64,000 bases of DNA from CBDDKZ01 sp965230415 (GTDB lineage Bacteria; Bacteroidota; Bacteroidia; Cytophagales; JAAEPT01): assembly GCA_965230415.1 (NCBI GenBank), contig CBDDKZ010000005.1, positions 2,666,001-2,730,000 of the forward strand, read 5' to 3'. Below the pieces are notes generated by a model, which saw nothing but the letters and a program-made list of their open reading frames with translations, was not told where the DNA came from and made no database searches. A program made the translations under genes and the position numbers. Below, in pieces: positions 36,177-45,268 of this stretch (within the stretch, counting starts at the first letter, position 1; each line of letters begins with the position of its first letter).

Positions 36177-39100
36177 TTAATTTTTTACAAAAGTAGCACT
36201 GTATATCTTCCCATTCTTAATTAATTGCAAAGTGTAGATTCCTTTGCTAAGGTCGTTAACAGCTATTCTTTCATTATTAGAGACCTGTGTTTCTTTAATA
36301 ATCGCACCTTTGGCATCGACAAGTTTTATCAAGGCTCCTTTCATACCTTCCAGGTAGAGAAAATCATTGATTGGGTTAGGATAAATTTGAAACCTGGCAG
36401 GCTTGCTACTTTCAATTGATCCCACATTTGTACAGTCATCGAAGCCTGTATTTCCGCCAACACATTCATTGCATTCCGGGTCGATAAAGGCTGTGCCACC
36501 CCAGTCTCCATGACAATCGATTTCGCAGTGTTCCTTACCTGTATTACCATCAACGCAGGTATTGCAGTTATCGATAAATGCAGATCCGCCTATATCACCG
36601 TGGCAATCGACCTCACCACCCGGCGTGAAGCATCCGCTTGAATCACCTAATATGACATAATCAATGTAAATATCACCGCTAAATGCTGTCGTGCTTCCCA
36701 ATGATGCCCAGGTCTCACCATAAGCCTGGTTTGGCCTGAATAAAATGGCTACCACATTGTTTTGGTCAAAGTCGCCTGTGTTGGTCCAGCCATCGTTAAG
36801 ATTGTTGGTATAATCTATTTCAAACTCTTGCCAATTGGTACTAAGCGGAAGGTCAAACTTCATGGTGTTACCTCCATTATTTTCTCCGGCAAGATTATCG
36901 TTTTGAACAATAGAACCATCCTGGTCTTTTAATGAAACGCGGAGCGCCATATTGCCCGATGCTTTCACTTTTAAATAAATCCTGTTGTTACCAACTATGC
37001 CGGCACTTGATGCATTCGTTCCGTCATTGATAAGTAATTCGGCATAATCGTATTGATTGTGATCGGAACATGAGATTTTTAGTGTGTTATTTTCGTGCGC
37101 AAAGCTAAAAGTGTTGATAGTCTGACCGAATGTAGGAGAATTAGCATCACCATCCCGTCCCTCACTAAAGTTACTTGGGTCACTTTCTTCGAAATGTGTA
37201 GCAAAAGAGGCATTACAATTTCCTGTTTTACCCACTACCGTAATTTCTTTACTGTAAGTTTCACTACCAAAATTATTAGAAACAGTTAGCGTTATTGTTT
37301 TTACTCCTGCGGTTGAGTATCTTACTTGTAATGGTCCAATGTCACTTGAATTTGCAGGTGTAGCCCCATTTCCAAAGTCCCACTCAGCAGTTTCCATGCC
37401 TTTACTTTTGTTGATAAAAGCAACTTCTTCTTCTACTGCAGCAGATTCCTTGTTGGTTTCAAAAAGAGCTTGCAAACAAGGTTCTTTTCCGGTATTGCCG
37501 CCGACGCAAAGGCCGCAAATGTCTTCAAAAGCCGTACCCCCCAAGTCGCCGTTGCAATCTGCTGTACACGGCTCTTTTCCGGTAGAACCACCGACGCAAA
37601 TCTGACACTGGTCGAGGTAAGCGCTACCTCCCCACTCTCCGTTACAATCTTTCTCACAAGGATCTTTTCCGGTTGTTCCGCCAACACATTCATCGCAGTG
37701 GTCGATGTAAGCAGTCCCGTTTTCAACACCTGCACAGTCTGTAGAGGTTATTTTATTGGTGAGTATTACAATGCCATCATCAGGTCCTAAGAATGTACAA
37801 CCATCCGAGAAACGTATTTCCTGGTCCCCATCTCCTGGTGGTATAAAGGCTACGTAAGTTTTCTGGCCATTTTTTTCGAACACGGCTGTAGAGGGATAAT
37901 CAGAAGCAATGTCTGCCTGAAGTTTACCATAGTCTTTAAAGCTATTGATCCAGTAGTAACTATGTACTTCTGCCTCATATTCTCCCTGATATTGAGCACC
38001 CTGATCGAAGTACGATAGTGCATTATCAGGGTCGTACAGTGCTAAGTAAGGAAGCAGGTAGTTTTTCCAGATGGTGAGAAAGTTACCACCGGCTGTTTGT
38101 TGGTAAAACTCAAAATTTCTTTTACAGTAGTTTGGGTGACGGCCCAGGTAAATAGAACCACCTGTAAATGGTAAAGTGCAAATTCCAAGAATGTACTGTG
38201 CATCTCCGGACCACCACAAACTGTATTGACCGCTTCCTGAGCGTAAAAGTCCGATCATTGTAAAGTTGAAATCATTTGGGAAAACCTGATCGTCTACATC
38301 AAACATGTATTGTTCCGTTCCTAGTACTTCGTTGGTATAAAGCCATGTTCCCCGGTCTATTAAATCTTGCTGACCGGTAATTTGACCATAGTACAGGAGT
38401 GCGCTGGCGAAATTAAGCGATTCGCTGGTCGATTCGATATCTGCTCCATCATGCAAGTTCGAAAACCCGGAAGCCCAGGAATGACCCGCATAGACATCAA
38501 AATTACGCATAAATGGAAACATGTTGCTACTTCTATCTACATTGGCCACATCATCGATATAGAGCCTTACAACCTCATCCCAACCAGAAGCAGCCCAACC
38601 AGGGTTGAAGTGCTCAACATAAGCGGCGGCACGCACATAATAACCAAATTGAATACTATGGTCGTTGAGGGCATTCTCAGAGGAGTGTTGAAGTACATCG
38701 CTCATATTAATGAGACAGTCCCAATTGGTGTTGTAGTAGATATACTTTGGCGTGCCGTCTTGTTTTAAGAAATCTTCTACCCAACCACGAATCCAGGCTA
38801 CAATTTGATCACGTTCGTTGTTCATTCCAATTTGATCAGCAATTAAGGCTACCTGGCCGGCTTGTACTAGTGCACGGCCAAAGTTGTAATTCCCATAGGA
38901 GTTTCCGGGCTCTGCCGACCATGTTACCCAATCCTGATTCATAAATGAGCTTACCAAACCACGCATGCGATTGTCGTCGTGACTATTGGGTAATGGCATC
39001 TCCGGAAGCGCATGTGCGCGAGGTACGTTTATAGAAAAACCGCTGCCTTCTACTACTTTCATACGCCCTCGCATACATTGGTATTCATAGGAGGTATTGA

Positions 39101-40067
39101 CGTCGCTCGAGTTCAACCACTGATGGCGATATAAGGCGAGCATGGTTTTATTAGCGTTGCCTTCCTTGTTGTCAAATTCAACATTAAAATTTGTGATGAC
39201 ATTGGAACCATTAATTTGATAATCCACCTCGGTTTTAGTGATGAAAGCAAAAGCGCAAGCGGCATAAGCATTTAATGTGGATTCCGAATTGTCTGGCAAA
39301 AGCGCCACAGACCAATAGTCTTTTCCGTTTAACGAGGAGCTATAACTTAATCCACCACCTTGCCATGTTGATCCTGTAGGAGCGAATACGGCATAATAGT
39401 GATTATTAATACTTACTTTTAAGACATTGCCTGCTACTGTAGCACTTCCTCCGTTTAGGGTAATTTGTGCATCGGCACTACCTTCCTTTGTAAAGTAGTT
39501 AAAAGCAAAGCCGTGTCCCATTCGCGCTCTCATACGGTTATTGCCACTTTCCCAATGAGCAAGTACATCCCAGTCGCTGTAGTCATCGACACTTGTACTG
39601 GAAAAGTTCACATCTTTCAGGCCAGAGATCACTTCACTATTGTTACCAACAGCGCCTGTAATTGAGTAAACATATACTGTGTTCGCATTATATTGACCAT
39701 TTTCAATGGAATGTTCACTGGGGTAGCCCATGCTCAGTCCATCAGCAGTGCACTCTACCGCATAAGGGTGTGGCTGCATGGTAGTGGAGTAATTGAAATT
39801 ATTGATGTCGGCCCAATTATCGTGGTAATTCCACATGATGGAAGTCCACCAATCATTGGTTTGGGTAGGCTTTCCGGAGTTGCGCAAAGCATTGGTGAAC
39901 TGGATGGGTTCATCGGGACCTCTATCCGTACCACTTTGGTAAGAGCCTGCTCCCAGGTTGATCACTTGTGCCTGCGTGAGATTCACAAATGATGAGACAA
40001 CAAAGACGTAAACCATACACCTGATTACAGATGTATTCAATAGTGTTTTTTTGTACCTAATATTCAT
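36177..40067 (-). CDS. Secreted GH81 endo-beta-1,3-glucanase with PKD, Cys-rich repeats and T9SS tail
   Basis: A 1296-residue enzyme. After a signal peptide (about 1-34, ending LTQAQ), a family 81 glycoside hydrolase covers about 35-760. It starts near PTQTNDWWTSIMWNY and holds the catalytic-region motif NLHDGADIESTSESLNFASA. Three Cys-rich repeats of about 28 residues follow (pattern DCNG..GG.A..D.C..CVGG.TGK.PC), then a PKD domain (about 870-945), a carbohydrate-binding-like sandwich (about 955-1130), two more Cys-rich repeats and a type A T9SS sorting domain ending KIYSATFVKN. It should be released or surface-bound to digest laminarin, callose or fungal/algal glucan. It is a lone gene with no nearby SusCD pair. 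Confidence 0.92.
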   Translation of the reverse strand: MNIRYKKTLLNTSVIRCMVYVFVVSSFVNLTQAQVINLGAGSYQSGTDRGPDEPIQFTNALRNSGKPTQTNDWWTSIMWNYHDNWADINNFNYSTTMQPHPYAVECTADGLSMGYPSEHSIENGQYNANTVYVYSITGAVGNNSEVISGLKDVNFSSTSVDDYSDWDVLAHWESGNNRMRARMGHGFAFNYFTKEGSADAQITLNGGSATVAGNVLKVSINNHYYAVFAPTGSTWQGGGLSYSSSLNGKDYWSVALLPDNSESTLNAYAACAFAFITKTEVDYQINGSNVITNFNVEFDNKEGNANKTMLALYRHQWLNSSDVNTSYEYQCMRGRMKVVEGSGFSINVPRAHALPEMPLPNSHDDNRMRGLVSSFMNQDWVTWSAEPGNSYGNYNFGRALVQAGQVALIADQIGMNNERDQIVAWIRGWVEDFLKQDGTPKYIYYNTNWDCLINMSDVLQHSSENALNDHSIQFGYYVRAAAYVEHFNPGWAASGWDEVVRLYIDDVANVDRSSNMFPFMRNFDVYAGHSWASGFSNLHDGADIESTSESLNFASALLYYGQITGQQDLIDRGTWLYTNEVLGTEQYMFDVDDQVFPNDFNFTMIGLLRSGSGQYSLWWSGDAQYILGICTLPFTGGSIYLGRHPNYCKRNFEFYQQTAGGNFLTIWKNYLLPYLALYDPDNALSYFDQGAQYQGEYEAEVHSYYWINSFKDYGKLQADIASDYPSTAVFEKNGQKTYVAFIPPGDGDQEIRFSDGCTFLGPDDGIVILTNKITSTDCAGVENGTAYIDHCDECVGGTTGKDPCEKDCNGEWGGSAYLDQCQICVGGSTGKEPCTADCNGDLGGTAFEDICGLCVGGNTGKEPCLQALFETNKESAAVEEEVAFINKSKGMETAEWDFGNGATPANSSDIGPLQVRYSTAGVKTITLTVSNNFGSETYSKEITVVGKTGNCNASFATHFEESDPSNFSEGRDGDANSPTFGQTINTFSFAHENNTLKISCSDHNQYDYAELLINDGTNASSAGIVGNNRIYLKVKASGNMALRVSLKDQDGSIVQNDNLAGENNGGNTMKFDLPLSTNWQEFEIDYTNNLNDGWTNTGDFDQNNVVAILFRPNQAYGETWASLGSTTAFSGDIYIDYVILGDSSGCFTPGGEVDCHGDIGGSAFIDNCNTCVDGNTGKEHCEIDCHGDWGGTAFIDPECNECVGGNTGFDDCTNVGSIESSKPARFQIYPNPINDFLYLEGMKGALIKLVDAKGAIIKETQVSNNERIAVNDLSKGIYTLQLIKNGKIYSATFVKN

Positions 40068-40400
40068 TCTTCGGGCATTAAAATTAAAAATAAAAAGGAG
40101 GGTTCTAAGGTATTTGGGTTTGTATCATTTGATGACACAATTTTGAATATACAAAAAATATGTGACAAATTTCCGGATTAAGGAGCTGAGAGTATACTGT
40201 TTGGATGAATTAACGACGGATGTTATGAATTAATCGATAAGTTTCTCTGTATTTAGTCGCGCAATAAAGATGTCGTCTATTTAAGGTAATTTGAATGAAA
40301 GTCTTTTGGAAAATGTGATTTCAAATCGTTTAAAAATTAGCATATTTCGCATAGGATACCGAATGGTGGGTTAAACAGAAAAAATGCACGTTTAAAGCTT
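40068..40400. other. Divergent intergenic region, GH81 / SF1 helicase
   Basis: 333 AT-rich bases between two divergent gene starts. I see no open frame of note, no tRNA and no clear TANNTTTG element for either direction. It presumably holds both promoters. Confidence 0.5.
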
Positions 40401-43208
40401 ATGGAAAGTACTATAGCCAGATTAATACACTATTACCACGATTGTTATCAGGCCGATAAACGCGATCTGGAGATTTATGATTTTTTGGACCGTAAAATTC
40501 AGCACAAAATATACTTCGAAGAACGAGAAGAGCTCGTGACCAACGAAGCACCAAAAACTGCTGTTGCTTTCGAATCTGCAGAGAAGCTATTGAAAACATA
40601 CCAACTTTTCGAAAAAGAAAAAGAATTGCTCTATGGTACATTTTTCTTGTGTGGGCAATACACCAGTGCCAAAGGAGAATCAAAGCGACTTTGTGCACCT
40701 TTGTTTTATTACCCTGCTAATATTACACTCGAGGATGATATCTATTTTTTAAGTTTGAATACCGATGATTTACGTTTTAACTATGCTCTTTTGAGTCTTT
40801 TATCTGATGGTAAGGGAGGTGAGGTTTTTAGCGATCCATTATTCACGAAGTTGCCACAGGAGTACATAACTTTTGATCATATTAACGTTATTGTGCGATT
40901 TTGTGAGAAATACTTCCCGCAAATTAACCTGGAAAATTGTTATGCCTACCCCAATAATGCAAAGATAAAGAGCCTGAAGTCCAAAATTGCCAAAATAGTA
41001 AAGCAGCAGTCGGATGAGATTCAATTAATCCCTGCCGGGATTTTGGGACTTGTACATAAATCTACAAGTGCACAGGGTTTATTGGACGAATTGAGTCAAC
41101 TGGCGAACAAGAAACAATTTTCTCCACCTTTACAGAATTTATTGGGCACTCAAAACATAGGAACGCAGAACAGTGAATATTTGAAGGGTGAAATACCCTT
41201 GGTATTGAGTCAGTCACAACAAGCCCTATTGGAGTCTGCCTCAGTTAACCCATTAACAGTGATAGTCGGACCTCCGGGAACAGGTAAATCCTATACCATT
41301 GCTGCCATGGCTATAGAACATATGAGCAGAGGGGAGTCTGTGCTCATTGGTTCGCGTACAGATGAAGCTGTGGATGTTATTCTTGAGAAATTGCATGAGC
41401 AACTTGGGTTTTCTCAACATATTGTGCGGGGGGGTAGCAAACGTTCATATGCGACTACTTTGAGAAGATACCTCAAAAGCCTGCTAACTAGAAATAACGT
41501 TTATGCTTATTTGTGTAAAGAGCTGGGGATGGATTTGGGAGCTGGAGATTTGAATGAAAAGATCGCTGAGCTTCAAAAAGTGATCGATTCACAATTAAAA
41601 ACGACAGATAAGTATGAAAGGAAGTATATGGAGGAAGTTGAGACCGAAATGGATTGGGGAGCCTACCTGGCTAAAGAGGAAAAGGGCTTGTGGGCGAGGT
41701 TAAAAGAACGTTACATGGGCTTTAAGAATAAGAGGCAAGAGCCACTTTGGAATTTGAGCCACAAAATGTTTGAAATCGATCATGAACTCAGAATTAATCT
41801 ATTGCGCAGAATAAGGCTTCGTTATATTCAACGTATATTGAGTGCCATTAAATATCATCGTGATGATTTTGTGAAGTACTACCAGCTTCTGAATACCTTT
41901 GGGCAAACCGAGAAACTTAATAAAATGCGGGGAATCAATTTTCAGAATTTGGTATCCACATTCCCCGTATGGCTTACCCGTTTGAGTGATTTAAATGAAT
42001 TATTACCACTACAAGATGAACTGTTTGATGTCGCAATCATAGATGAGGCTACTCAATGTGATATGGCAAGCTGCATTCCATTGATTCAAAGAGCGAAAAG
42101 GGTAGTGTTTGCCGGAGATCCAAACCAATTGAAACATGTGTCTTTTCTCTCAAGGAGTATACAATCGCTATTTAAAGAGAAGTATGCATTAAGTAACGTT
42201 GACACCAATTCATTGAATTATCGGGATAACAGTGTGCTGGATTTGGCTATTAATGCGCTACAATCCAACAACCAGGTCGCTGTTTTAGATGAACATTTTA
42301 GAAGTAAAAGCGCCATTATAAGATTTAGTAATGAGCAATTTTATAACAGGGAACTTCAGATTATGACAAGCAGACCTGATGAAAGGGAACAAGTGATTCA
42401 TACAATTTCTTGCAAAGGCGTGAGAGATAGCAATGGTGAGAATGTAAAAGAAGCAGAAAGGTTGTTAGAGGATATCAGTCGATTAATTAACGAAGAGCAG
42501 CAGCTGGAGGAAGCTTATGCTACCAGTGTTGGCATATTGTCTCCTTTCAGAGCGCAGGTAGAATTGATGAGTAGGCTGCTCATTGAACGTTATAGTGCTC
42601 AGGACATTACTAAGCATAAAATTCGGGTTGGTACTGCGTATAGCTTTCAGGGAGAAGAAAGAGACATCATGTTTCTGTCTTTTTGTGTCGATGCTCAAAG
42701 TCACCATTCAGCATTTAACCACATTAATAAAAATGCTGTTTTTAACGTGGCTATAACTCGCGCGCGCATCAAGCAGTATGTGTATCTGTCACTGACCACA
42801 GAACAATTAAAAGGTAATAGCTTGTTGAGAAGTTATCTGTCGGATATAACTATAAACCATGAACCGGAGTTTTCAGCAGAAATACATGATCAGTTTTTGA
42901 ATGAATTGATGTTAGAATTGGAAAATATGAAAATACGGGGAATATGGCCGGCATTTGGTATTGCAGGAACACAAATCGATTTGCTTATTAAAGTAGGAGG
43001 TAGGTATTTGGGTATAGACCTAATTGGGTATCCGGGTGAATTTCGCGAAGCATTTAACCTTGAACGAATTCGTGTATTACAGCGTGCTTCTGTCAAAATG
43101 TTCCCAATCCCCTATTCCGATTGGTATTTTGCCCGGGAAGAGGTAGTGTGTGCTTTGCGCAAGTTCCTGGAATTAGATAAAACTGATAAGCTAAGTAGTA
43201 CTGCTTAA
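40401..43208 (+). CDS. UPF1-like superfamily 1 helicase with a divergent C-terminal nuclease-fold domain
   Basis: A 935-residue protein. Residues 1-260 form an uncharacterised N-terminal region. The SF1 helicase core has Walker A GPPGTGKS (290-297), DEAT (548-551), GDPNQL (572-577), EHFRSKS (631-637), GTAYSFQGEERD and NVAITRAR, interrupted by a long helical insertion (about 375-520). The last 85 residues (IDLLIKVGGRYLGIDLIGYPG and LQRASVKMFPIPYSDWYF) resemble a Vsr/MTES_1575 nuclease fold, but the usual E.D/K residues are altered, so it may be inactive. Such helicases act in DNA repair, RNA turnover or phage defence; which one is unclear. Confidence 0.8.
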   Translation: MESTIARLIHYYHDCYQADKRDLEIYDFLDRKIQHKIYFEEREELVTNEAPKTAVAFESAEKLLKTYQLFEKEKELLYGTFFLCGQYTSAKGESKRLCAPLFYYPANITLEDDIYFLSLNTDDLRFNYALLSLLSDGKGGEVFSDPLFTKLPQEYITFDHINVIVRFCEKYFPQINLENCYAYPNNAKIKSLKSKIAKIVKQQSDEIQLIPAGILGLVHKSTSAQGLLDELSQLANKKQFSPPLQNLLGTQNIGTQNSEYLKGEIPLVLSQSQQALLESASVNPLTVIVGPPGTGKSYTIAAMAIEHMSRGESVLIGSRTDEAVDVILEKLHEQLGFSQHIVRGGSKRSYATTLRRYLKSLLTRNNVYAYLCKELGMDLGAGDLNEKIAELQKVIDSQLKTTDKYERKYMEEVETEMDWGAYLAKEEKGLWARLKERYMGFKNKRQEPLWNLSHKMFEIDHELRINLLRRIRLRYIQRILSAIKYHRDDFVKYYQLLNTFGQTEKLNKMRGINFQNLVSTFPVWLTRLSDLNELLPLQDELFDVAIIDEATQCDMASCIPLIQRAKRVVFAGDPNQLKHVSFLSRSIQSLFKEKYALSNVDTNSLNYRDNSVLDLAINALQSNNQVAVLDEHFRSKSAIIRFSNEQFYNRELQIMTSRPDEREQVIHTISCKGVRDSNGENVKEAERLLEDISRLINEEQQLEEAYATSVGILSPFRAQVELMSRLLIERYSAQDITKHKIRVGTAYSFQGEERDIMFLSFCVDAQSHHSAFNHINKNAVFNVAITRARIKQYVYLSLTTEQLKGNSLLRSYLSDITINHEPEFSAEIHDQFLNELMLELENMKIRGIWPAFGIAGTQIDLLIKVGGRYLGIDLIGYPGEFREAFNLERIRVLQRASVKMFPIPYSDWYFAREEVVCALRKFLELDKTDKLSSTA

Positions 43209-43221
43209 TGCTTCTTTTTTT

Positions 43222-43343
43222 GATAATATTAAGGTCATGAGCGCGTACAATGGCTTCTGTACGGTTTCTGGTGTCCATCTTCGTATAAAAGGCGGGTGAG
43301 TTTAGTCTTCAGCAGCTTACGGGAAAGCAGGTCATTACGATAT
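43222..43343 (-). pseudogene. Remnant of a LuxR-type helix-turn-helix domain
   Basis: On the minus strand 43278-43222 encodes MDTRNRTEAIVRAHDLNII, the unmistakable last helix of a LuxR/GerE DNA-binding domain (compare KLGV.NRTEAV.RAREL). Just upstream another frame reads LLSRKLLKTKLTRLLY, which fits the recognition helix (..S..TVKTHL..IY). The two parts are joined only through a frameshift near 43283, and nothing remains of the rest of the regulator. It is a gene relic of about 40 codons between the helicase gene and the YCF48-like gene. Confidence 0.6.
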
Positions 43344-43351
43344 GCAGTATT

Positions 43352-44527
43352 CTAAAGCTTCGTAAATCTTTCAGACCAAATATGGTTGGCCCCTATAAAC
43401 TGAATGAGGTAGGATCCGGGTTGTAAATTGTCCAAATCAATTTGTTTGGCGTCCGGATCAAAAATTGCCAGCGTGTTACCCTGAATATCTACCAAACGAA
43501 ATTCCTGTATATTCGGATTTTGTGTGCCTAAAAAGAGGACTTCTGAGGCGGGGTTCGGATAAAGAAAGCCATTGGCTTGAATTTTGGAGACAAGCACACT
43601 GGTTGTAATTTGATTAGAGACCATTTCACCTGAAATCCCGGCGGCAAATGCTGCTACGCCATTATGTGTAATGTCATAGAAACCATAGCTGCCGGAAAAG
43701 CTGCCATAATAGCCAGAATCCCAGCTGTTCCCGCCATCACTTGTGTGCAAAATTAGGCCGCTTCCTCCAACTGCAAAGCCTTCTGTCGGGCTAACAAATT
43801 GAACCGCTTGTAAGAAGTCGGAAACACCAGTAGATACTGGGGTCCAGGATATGCCGGCATTGGTAGTTTTTACCATAGCACCATTGCCTCCAACTGCATA
43901 TCCGGTGTTTTTGTCGCTGAAAGCAATACCAAGTAATATGGCGTTTGTGCCACTTGAATAGCTGGTCCAGGTGTCGCCTCCGTCGGTGGTTTTATAAATA
44001 CTGCCATATTCAATGGGCGCGTAACCGGTGTCTGCGCTCGTGAAATAAATCGATCTGAAATTTTGAGTGGTACCGGTGTTGAGGTTTTGCCAGGTCTGCC
44101 CCCTGTCTTTTGTGCGAATGATATACCCTTTATATCCTACTGTAAACCCCACCGAATCATTAACAAAAGTAATCTCAAACAGGTAATTGGCTTCAGATGA
44201 ATGTCTGGATTCCCAATTTTGACCACCGTCGTTCGTATAAAAAATGGTACTGGTACCATCGCCACCAACTGCAAAACCTTCCAATTCGTTAAAGAAATAA
44301 ACATCGAAAAGATTTTTTTCAGTATCAAAACTAATAGATGTCCAGCTAAGTCCTCCGTCTGTTGATTTAATGGCAGTCCCTGCGCTTCCTACCGCATAAC
44401 CAACCTGTTGGGTAGGGAAATGCACACCGGAAATTTGGGTACCTATATTCGTTTCTATGGATTGCCATTGTGCATAAATAGCTGTGTTGAACACCAATGC
44501 AGCTAGTACAAATAAAAAAGACCTCAT
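43352..44527 (-). CDS. Secreted YCF48/BNR-repeat protein with T9SS tail
   Basis: A 391-residue protein with a signal peptide (ending AIYAQ) and about seven beta-propeller blades (about 25-300) of the YCF48/BNR type. Each has GYAVG..G...KSTDGG.SW or a variant (TKDRGQTWQNL, TTDGGDTWTSY, TTNAGISWTPV, TSDGGNSWDSG). The C-terminal 75 residues (FLYPNPASEVLFLG to SERFTKL) are a type A T9SS sorting domain. In chloroplasts YCF48 helps photosystem assembly; the bacterial secreted forms have no known role. Probably a cell-surface or secreted binding protein. Confidence 0.85.
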   Translation of the reverse strand: MRSFLFVLAALVFNTAIYAQWQSIETNIGTQISGVHFPTQQVGYAVGSAGTAIKSTDGGLSWTSISFDTEKNLFDVYFFNELEGFAVGGDGTSTIFYTNDGGQNWESRHSSEANYLFEITFVNDSVGFTVGYKGYIIRTKDRGQTWQNLNTGTTQNFRSIYFTSADTGYAPIEYGSIYKTTDGGDTWTSYSSGTNAILLGIAFSDKNTGYAVGGNGAMVKTTNAGISWTPVSTGVSDFLQAVQFVSPTEGFAVGGSGLILHTSDGGNSWDSGYYGSFSGSYGFYDITHNGVAAFAAGISGEMVSNQITTSVLVSKIQANGFLYPNPASEVLFLGTQNPNIQEFRLVDIQGNTLAIFDPDAKQIDLDNLQPGSYLIQFIGANHIWSERFTKL

Positions 44528-44589
44528 GTCTGTATATGGAATTAATACAATCTAACTATACGGAATTAAGTACTAAGTGTTGATAAAGC

Positions 44590-44619
44590 AAAAAAAAGGG
44601 TTGTTCTGACAAACAACCC
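44590..44619 (-). terminator. Intrinsic terminator after the small membrane peptide gene
   Basis: On the minus strand GGGTTGTT (44619-44612) pairs perfectly with AACAACCC (44605-44598) around a six-base loop and is followed directly by a run of seven T. It lies 24 bases after the stop of the 34-residue ORF. Confidence 0.85.
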
Positions 44620-44643
44620 CCTTTCTATCCATAGCTGCATATT

Positions 44644-44748
44644 TTACAATGCGTGTCTAAAAAATACAATTACTGATATGGTGACCATTACTGTTGTCAG
44701 GAATATGATGTCCATAGAGTGATCTGAAATAAATTTCTTGATGTTCAT
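44644..44748 (-). CDS. Small 34-residue membrane peptide
   Basis: A short frame on the minus strand from an ATG at 44748 to a TAA at 44644: MNIKKFISDHSMDIIFLTTV and on to a stop after FFRHAL. A Lys-containing N-terminus, one hydrophobic helix (about 12-30) and a basic end give the look of a single-pass micro-protein. A strong intrinsic terminator 24 bases downstream and a secreted small protein gene 60 bases upstream on the same strand support real transcription. Function unknown. Confidence 0.5.
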   Translation of the reverse strand: MNIKKFISDHSMDIIFLTTVMVTISVIVFFRHAL

Positions 44749-44808
44749 AGCGATACTGCGTTTTTAGTTCAACATAATTCCATAGCTAGCTGAAGAACTA
44801 TGCAGTTA

Positions 44809-45102
44809 TCAAATGACCCATATTTCATTTAATTCATTCAATCTATGAAAAGCAGATCTGACAAATGGCTTTGAAAGGGTAGCTAAAGTGTTGTCATGGA
44901 AATAAACACCGGTATTATTTTTAATAATCGATTCGCTTGTACTTTCCGGTATTTGCGTTTCCTCTTCTAATTTACATACCTCAAAAACATCCTCAATTTT
45001 GGTTTCTGCTTCATTACGCTCGCTTAACGAGGAGTAAGGTAGTGTAAGAACCAGTGAGAAACTGAGGACTATTGATAATATGTAAATCAAATGTCTTTTC
45101 AT
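44809..45102 (-). CDS. Small secreted or anchored hypothetical protein
   Basis: A 97-residue protein. MKRHLIYILSIVLSFSLVLTLPYSS is a good signal peptide or signal anchor; the rest is acidic and then basic (EAETKIEDVFEVCKLEEE ... RSAFHRLNELNEIW). No known domain seen. With the 34-residue peptide gene and a terminator downstream it seems to form a two-gene unit. Confidence 0.55.
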   Translation of the reverse strand: MKRHLIYILSIVLSFSLVLTLPYSSLSERNEAETKIEDVFEVCKLEEETQIPESTSESIIKNNTGVYFHDNTLATLSKPFVRSAFHRLNELNEIWVI

Positions 45103-45133
45103 TTTTGATAGTTAAGCTATTATTTAGAGTAGC

Positions 45134-45163
45134 TTTACTATCTTATACGCTTGTTTAACTTTG
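45134..45163 (+). promoter_or_regulatory. Candidate promoter of gldAFG
   Basis: TAACTTTG at 45156-45163 fits TANNTTTG and TTTA at 45134-45137 (one mismatch to TTTG) lies 18 bases upstream. The gldA ATG is 105 bases downstream, leaving a leader of about 100 bases. Confidence 0.4.
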
Positions 45164-45268
45164 AAGTTGTGTTTTTTTTAAAAAAATATATTGTACAATG
45201 TTACACTCATTCATCTCCTTTAGCTTAACAAATTTTTTATTATTATTTTAGCAAGAACAAGTTGAATT

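Noticed and set aside
36400..37740. The regularly repeated Cys-rich units of the GH81 gene as a CRISPR-like or tandem DNA repeat
   Set aside because: The repetition is at protein level with codon drift; no constant-length identical DNA repeats or spacers are present.
38367..38768. A 133-codon plus-strand frame antisense to the GH81 gene
   Set aside because: It is the mirror of a well-conserved catalytic domain and has no independent support.
43093..43278. A functional 61-residue LuxR-type protein
   Set aside because: Only the final helix of the HTH is present, the rest of the frame runs antisense through the helicase gene, and the upstream half is in another frame.
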